From NCBI GenBank assembly GCA_001804025.1, contig MHFC01000119.1:4216-20228 (forward strand): a stretch of DNA of 16,013 bases, read 5' to 3'. The notes under the pieces were generated by a model that made no database searches, was not told where the DNA came from, and saw only the letters and a list, made by a program, of their open reading frames with translations. Below are positions 13,231-16,013 of the stretch, in pieces. The position numbers and the translations under genes were made by a program. This DNA comes from Omnitrophica bacterium GWA2_52_8 (GTDB taxonomy: Bacteria; Omnitrophota; Omnitrophia; Omnitrophales; Aquincolibacteriaceae). Position 1 is the stretch's first letter, and every line of letters starts with the position of its first letter.

Positions 13231-13770
13231 ATGGTCAAGAAAAAGCGGGATGAGTTTGATGAGAAAATACTCGATGTCGATGCAAGTATGCAGGGAACGA
13301 TCGCATTTAAAGACCCTGTTAATTTGCGGATTAACGGCAGTTTTGAAGGGAAGCTCGATACGCGCGGCAATTTGACGATCGGGGAAAATGCGAAAGTCAA
13401 AGCGGCGATTTTTGGCGACCGCATCATTATTGCCGGGAAGGTTACGGGAGATGTTCAGGCCAGCACCAGCCTGTCGATTATCGCCCCGGCCGTCATTCAG
13501 GGCAATATCAGCACGCCGCTTCTCAGCGTCACCGAAGGGGCCGTCATCGAAGGCCAAGTTGTGATGGCCAACGCCTTTTCCGGTGCTTCGGACATGAGTG
13601 AAGTCCAGATGACTTTGAAGGACGTGGCGCAGTATCTGGAAGTCGAAGCAAAAGTTGTCGAAGACTGGGCCAATCAAAAAAAGATTCCCGCGACTTATGA
13701 CGGCGGCAAATGGCTGTTTCGCAAGTCGGCGGTCGATCGCTGGATTACTGAAGAAAACGCAAAAGTTTAA
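13231..13770 (+). CDS. Bactofilin fused to a C-terminal excisionase-type HTH domain
   Basis: Residues 14-112 are a bactofilin (polymer-forming cytoskeletal, DUF583) right-handed beta-helix, recognisable by repeats such as GTIAFKDPVNLRINGSFEG and IIIAGKVTGDVQAS. Bactofilins polymerise without nucleotide and organise cell shape, stalks or envelope enzymes. A short linker (113-125) leads to MTLKDVAQYL and DGGKWLFRKSAVDRWI (126-175), the pattern of the excisionase/MerR-like winged helix (HTH_17 type). Typical bactofilins end with a disordered tail, so this fusion is unusual. The HTH may bind DNA or proteins; neither can be shown from sequence. The start is set by AAGGAG 8 nt upstream. The next gene carries the same kind of HTH attached to a membrane helix. 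Confidence 0.9.
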   Translation: MVKKKRDEFDEKILDVDASMQGTIAFKDPVNLRINGSFEGKLDTRGNLTIGENAKVKAAIFGDRIIIAGKVTGDVQASTSLSIIAPAVIQGNISTPLLSVTEGAVIEGQVVMANAFSGASDMSEVQMTLKDVAQYLEVEAKVVEDWANQKKIPATYDGGKWLFRKSAVDRWITEENAKV

Positions 13771-13774
13771 TACT

Positions 13775-13796
13775 TGCGGGCGCCGCAGTTATTTTT
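13775..13796 (+). terminator. Weak terminator or attenuator after the bactofilin gene
   Basis: TGCGG-GCG-CCGCA (13775-13787) is followed by GTTATTTTT. A 5-bp stem with 3-nt loop and an interrupted T-run would terminate only partially, leaving read-through into the next gene possible. Confidence 0.3.
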
Positions 13797-13868
13797 ATCC
13801 GGAGACGTTTCGCCTAGCGGCGGAGCGGTATTAGATCCCCAAATTGACCTTTGAAGGGCGGAAGTCTC

Positions 13869-14165
13869 ATGAATAATATGCTGACCTTGGAAGAAACAAA
13901 GCGGTTTCTGGACATCGAACAGCAAGCTCTCGAAAAATACATTCAGTACGGTAAACTGCGCGCCTATAAAATAGGCGGAACCTATATCCGTTTCCGCAAA
14001 GAGGAAGTTCTTAATCTCCGCTACGAAATCGTTCCCTCCAAAAGCAAAAAGTCTTCTCAAACCACGATTTTCAGCCGCCTCTATGATTTTTGGCGCTTCA
14101 ACAATTTCTACATCATTTCGCTTGCGGTGGTGATTGTGCTGACCGTGGTGGTGTTCAAGTTCTGA
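13869..14165 (+). CDS. Membrane-anchored excisionase-type HTH protein
   Basis: The 98-aa product starts with an HTH_17/excisionase-like winged helix (about 4-53: MLTLEETKRFLDIEQQALEK then KIGGTYIRFRKEEVLNL). A charged linker (KSKKSS) and a single C-terminal membrane helix (79-96, FYIISLAVVIVLTVVVF) follow, ending FKF. This orientation puts the HTH in the cytoplasm by the positive-inside rule. I chose the ATG at 13869 because GGCGGAAG lies 4 nt upstream; a TTG at 13851 would add six residues and destroy that spacing. The HTH resembles the one fused to bactofilin 98 bp upstream, suggesting a membrane partner for the filament, or a DNA-to-membrane tether. Function is inferred. Confidence 0.82.
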   Translation: MNNMLTLEETKRFLDIEQQALEKYIQYGKLRAYKIGGTYIRFRKEEVLNLRYEIVPSKSKKSSQTTIFSRLYDFWRFNNFYIISLAVVIVLTVVVFKF

Positions 14166-14232
14166 AGCCGTATCGGCTGACGGTGTCCCGCCGGTCTGAT
14201 TTCCGGACACGATACGCCGAAAGAGGGATTTC

Positions 14233-14658
14233 ATGCATATCCGGTTGGAGTTCTGCGCGAAAAGTATCCGGCAGACGGAGCGGGCGATCTTGAAAGGCGG
14301 AAAGGCTTTTCTTGACGCACATTTTACCGCCCGCGAGCACCACTACTGCGGGTCCAAGAAAATGAAATTCGAGCATTATGCGGTCCGGCTCGCGGCCAAG
14401 CAAGCTTTTTTGAAGCTGGTTGGCAGTCTTCATCCCGAGCGTCATCGAATATCCTTAACGAAAACAAGTCGGGCTCGCCGCTTTCCGTATCGTGAGGTCG
14501 AGATCTTCAGGACCGGTTTTGGGAATCCGGAAATCCGGTATTCGGGCCGCATCAAACGGCATTTGGCCGCGGCCGGAAAATTCCGCTTTGAAGTATCGCT
14601 TGCGCACGAACGCAGGCAGGCCGTTGCCGCTGTTGTGATGATTAATTCCCCCGGATAA
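14233..14658 (+). CDS. AcpS-like phosphopantetheinyl transferase homologue with altered metal ligands
   Basis: The 141-aa protein matches the holo-ACP synthase (AcpS) fold: FLDAHFTAREHHYC (26-39), YAVRLAAKQAFLKLVG (49-64), GNPEIRYSG (97-105) and VSLAHERRQAVAAVVM (121-136). AcpS attaches phosphopantetheine to acyl carrier protein using Mg2+ held by an Asp in IGxDIV and a Glu in AAKEA. Here the first motif reads HIRLEFCAKS (Glu in place of Asp) and the second AAKQA (Gln57 in place of Glu). Lys61 and the His of the SLxH motif (His125) remain. It may be a divergent or inactive enzyme, or a carrier-protein binder. The start has AGAGGG 6 nt upstream. The stop lies 3 nt before the YdjC-family start, so the two are co-translated. 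Confidence 0.72.
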   Translation: MHIRLEFCAKSIRQTERAILKGGKAFLDAHFTAREHHYCGSKKMKFEHYAVRLAAKQAFLKLVGSLHPERHRISLTKTSRARRFPYREVEIFRTGFGNPEIRYSGRIKRHLAAAGKFRFEVSLAHERRQAVAAVVMINSPG

Positions 14659-14661
14659 TTT

Positions 14662-15477
14662 ATGGCTGCGCAAAAAAAACGCTTACTTATCGTCAATGCG
14701 GATGACTGCAACCTGACGCCCGGAGTGACAGAAGCCATTCTGGACTGTCATGAATGCGGGATCGTGTCCAGCACCACGGTGCTGATTAACATGCCGGCGG
14801 ATCCCGGGGCCCTTAAGGAAGTGGCCGGTGCCAAGCGCCTCGGGGTGGGGCTGCATCTGAACATCACTTTCGGACCGCCCGTGAGTTCCGCTGAAGAAAT
14901 TCCCTCTCTGGTTTCGGCAAACGGCGAATTTATCCGGGAATTTAAAAATCAGGATGCCGCGCTTCCTCTTGCCGGACATCTGGAGCTCGAATGGCAGCGG
15001 CAAATCGACAAGTTCAAGAATCTCTTCCGCCGTAATCCGACCCATCTGGACACACATCATCAATTGCATGACCGCCTTTTTTATTATGAAGCATTGATCC
15101 GCATAGCCGAAAAAAACAGGCTTCCCGTACGCCGGTCGGCGCTGACGGTAAAAGGGCCGCGCTCGTCGAGTTTGCCGGGACCGCTTCCGGATGCGGCCAC
15201 GCAAACACTGCTCGGATTTTTGAATCCCGAAAAACACTGGACGCGCCAAGGACTTCGCGAGGCGCTCGAGCATCTGCAGCCGGGGATTACGGAAGTGATG
15301 TGTCATCCCGGCCGGAATGACCCGCAGCTTCGAAAACTCAGTTCATTTCAGGACGGAAGGGAAAAAGAGTGGGAAATTTTCCGCTCGCGCGAGTGGAAAA
15401 ACGTCCTGGCCCGCAGCGGGATTGAATTGACGCATTACGGTTTGTGCTATAATTTTCAGCAAACGGGCAAGGCATAA
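14662..15477 (+). CDS. YdjC/ChbG-family carbohydrate deacetylase
   Basis: The 271-aa protein belongs to the YdjC/ChbG family, metal-dependent deacetylases of N-acetylated sugars such as chitooligosaccharides; hopanoid-biosynthesis HpnK is another member. Motifs seen are IVNADDCN (10-17, metal Asp and catalytic Asp), GVGLHLN (61-67), the metal motif THLDTHHQLH (127-136) and the C-terminal CHPG motif. Length is within the family range. The substrate is not determinable, and no hopanoid or chitobiose genes are nearby. The start is 3 nt after the AcpS-like stop, with little Shine-Dalgarno, indicating translational coupling. A TGCTATAAT box lies in its last codons and probably serves surE. Confidence 0.88.
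   Translation: MAAQKKRLLIVNADDCNLTPGVTEAILDCHECGIVSSTTVLINMPADPGALKEVAGAKRLGVGLHLNITFGPPVSSAEEIPSLVSANGEFIREFKNQDAALPLAGHLELEWQRQIDKFKNLFRRNPTHLDTHHQLHDRLFYYEALIRIAEKNRLPVRRSALTVKGPRSSSLPGPLPDAATQTLLGFLNPEKHWTRQGLREALEHLQPGITEVMCHPGRNDPQLRKLSSFQDGREKEWEIFRSREWKNVLARSGIELTHYGLCYNFQQTGKA
15427..15453 (+). promoter_or_regulatory. Internal promoter for surE
   Basis: TGCTATAAT (15445-15453) is a perfect extended -10. TTGACG (15427-15432) lies 15 bp upstream, slightly short spacing. It sits in the 3' end of the deacetylase gene, about 95 bp before surE. Confidence 0.45.
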
Positions 15478-15547
15478 CGGCGTTGCCGCTCATGAGTTAT
15501 TTCGCACAACTTCATACAACCGGCTTCCAAAACCATAGACTTGAATG

Positions 15548-16013
15548 ATGCGGATTTTATTAACCAATGATGACGGTATCGACGCTCCCGGCCTCAGGGC
15601 GCTTGCGGACTGCCTTGCGGGTTATTGCGATGCGGTGATCGTGGCCCCTGCCGATCAAAAGTCGGCGTGCAGCCACTCGATTTCCCTCGGTCAGGACCTT
15701 TACGTGGAAAAACGCGAAGGCGGGCCGTTTCCTCAATATGCCGTCTACGGGACCCCCGCGGACAGCGTCAAATTTGCCGTCTCCGAACTTCAGGAGTTTT
15801 CCCCGCAGCTGCTTCTGTCAGGAATTAATCAGGGTGCCAATACCGGTGTCAGTGTTTATTATTCCGGAACCATCTCTGCCGCGCGGGAAGGACAGATCAA
15901 TAAAATCCCGTCGGTGGCGTTCTCGCTGTGCAGCCGCACCGCCGATGATTTTTCGGTTTGCCAGGGCCTTGTCCGCAGGGTGGTTGCGGCCTACGAAAAG
16001 GGGGTTTTTCCGG
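15548..16013 (+). CDS. surE: 5'/3'-nucleotidase SurE (partial, runs off the window)
   Basis: The visible 155 residues are an uninterrupted SurE N-terminus. SurE is a metal-dependent phosphatase acting on nucleoside 5'- and 3'-monophosphates and polyphosphate, often tied to stationary-phase survival. Signature motifs are LLTNDDGIDAPGL (4-16, metal ligands D8 and D9), APADQKSACSHS (33-44, Ser39), GTPADSVK (68-75), SGINQGANTG (91-100) and YYSGTISAAREG (104-115). The family is about 250 aa, so about 95 residues are missing beyond 16013. The start is ATG 15548, or 15545 with one extra Met. The Shine-Dalgarno is weak (no purine block within 10 nt). Confidence 0.95.
   Translation, partial: MRILLTNDDGIDAPGLRALADCLAGYCDAVIVAPADQKSACSHSISLGQDLYVEKREGGPFPQYAVYGTPADSVKFAVSELQEFSPQLLLSGINQGANTGVSVYYSGTISAAREGQINKIPSVAFSLCSRTADDFSVCQGLVRRVVAAYEKGVFP

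Overview
The window is a bacterial chromosomal segment with mixed strands, short operons and no plasmid, phage or rRNA/tRNA genes. The gene set is a type III glutamine synthetase, a bactofilin, a PilT retraction ATPase, a transglutaminase beside an EcsAB-like ABC exporter, MscL, SurE and Fur. This fits a Gram-negative, type IV-pilus-bearing bacterium, possibly of the PVC/Omnitrophota kind. The taxonomic guess is inference from gene content only.

Layout, left to right. (1) 1-710: the tail of an esterase, then mscL behind an extended -10 promoter and a small upstream ORF. (2) 707-1610: repeat-rich spacer around a 75-aa lipoprotein gene. Two roughly 100-bp inverted copies of a MITE-like element flank the gene, and a different 69-bp repeat lies beside the first copy. 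(3) 1337-2236: a Fur-family regulator overlapping hemP by ATGA. It is preceded by a good promoter whose spacer is a 7-1-7 palindrome; a second such palindrome lies on the far side of a MITE copy. (4) 2225-2926: a small secreted-protein gene on the minus strand, preceded by an unusual array of five hairpins. Their two mismatches are G-U wobbles only if the minus strand is transcribed. glnN then runs the other way.

(5) 2927-5196: glnN and a 20-bp-stem terminator. (6) 5214-8130: a DUF423 membrane protein convergent with pilT, then a DUF192 protein (minus) divergent from a 4-TM membrane protein. (7) 8230-12806: a stand-alone receiver protein convergent with a minus-strand operon of transglutaminase, ABC ATPase and ABC permease. 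(8) 12807-13230: a 424-bp spacer with a second MITE-like element, two hairpins and the bactofilin promoter. (9) 13231-16013: a bactofilin fused to an excisionase-type HTH, a membrane-anchored protein with the same HTH type, an AcpS-like protein lacking usual metal ligands, a YdjC/ChbG-type deacetylase and the start of surE.

The most unusual items are the minus-strand hairpin-array RNA (2481-2681), the bactofilin-HTH plus HTH-TM pair (13231-14165), and the Fur operator region split by a mobile repeat (1337-1484). Everything was read by eye. No database search or folding program was run.
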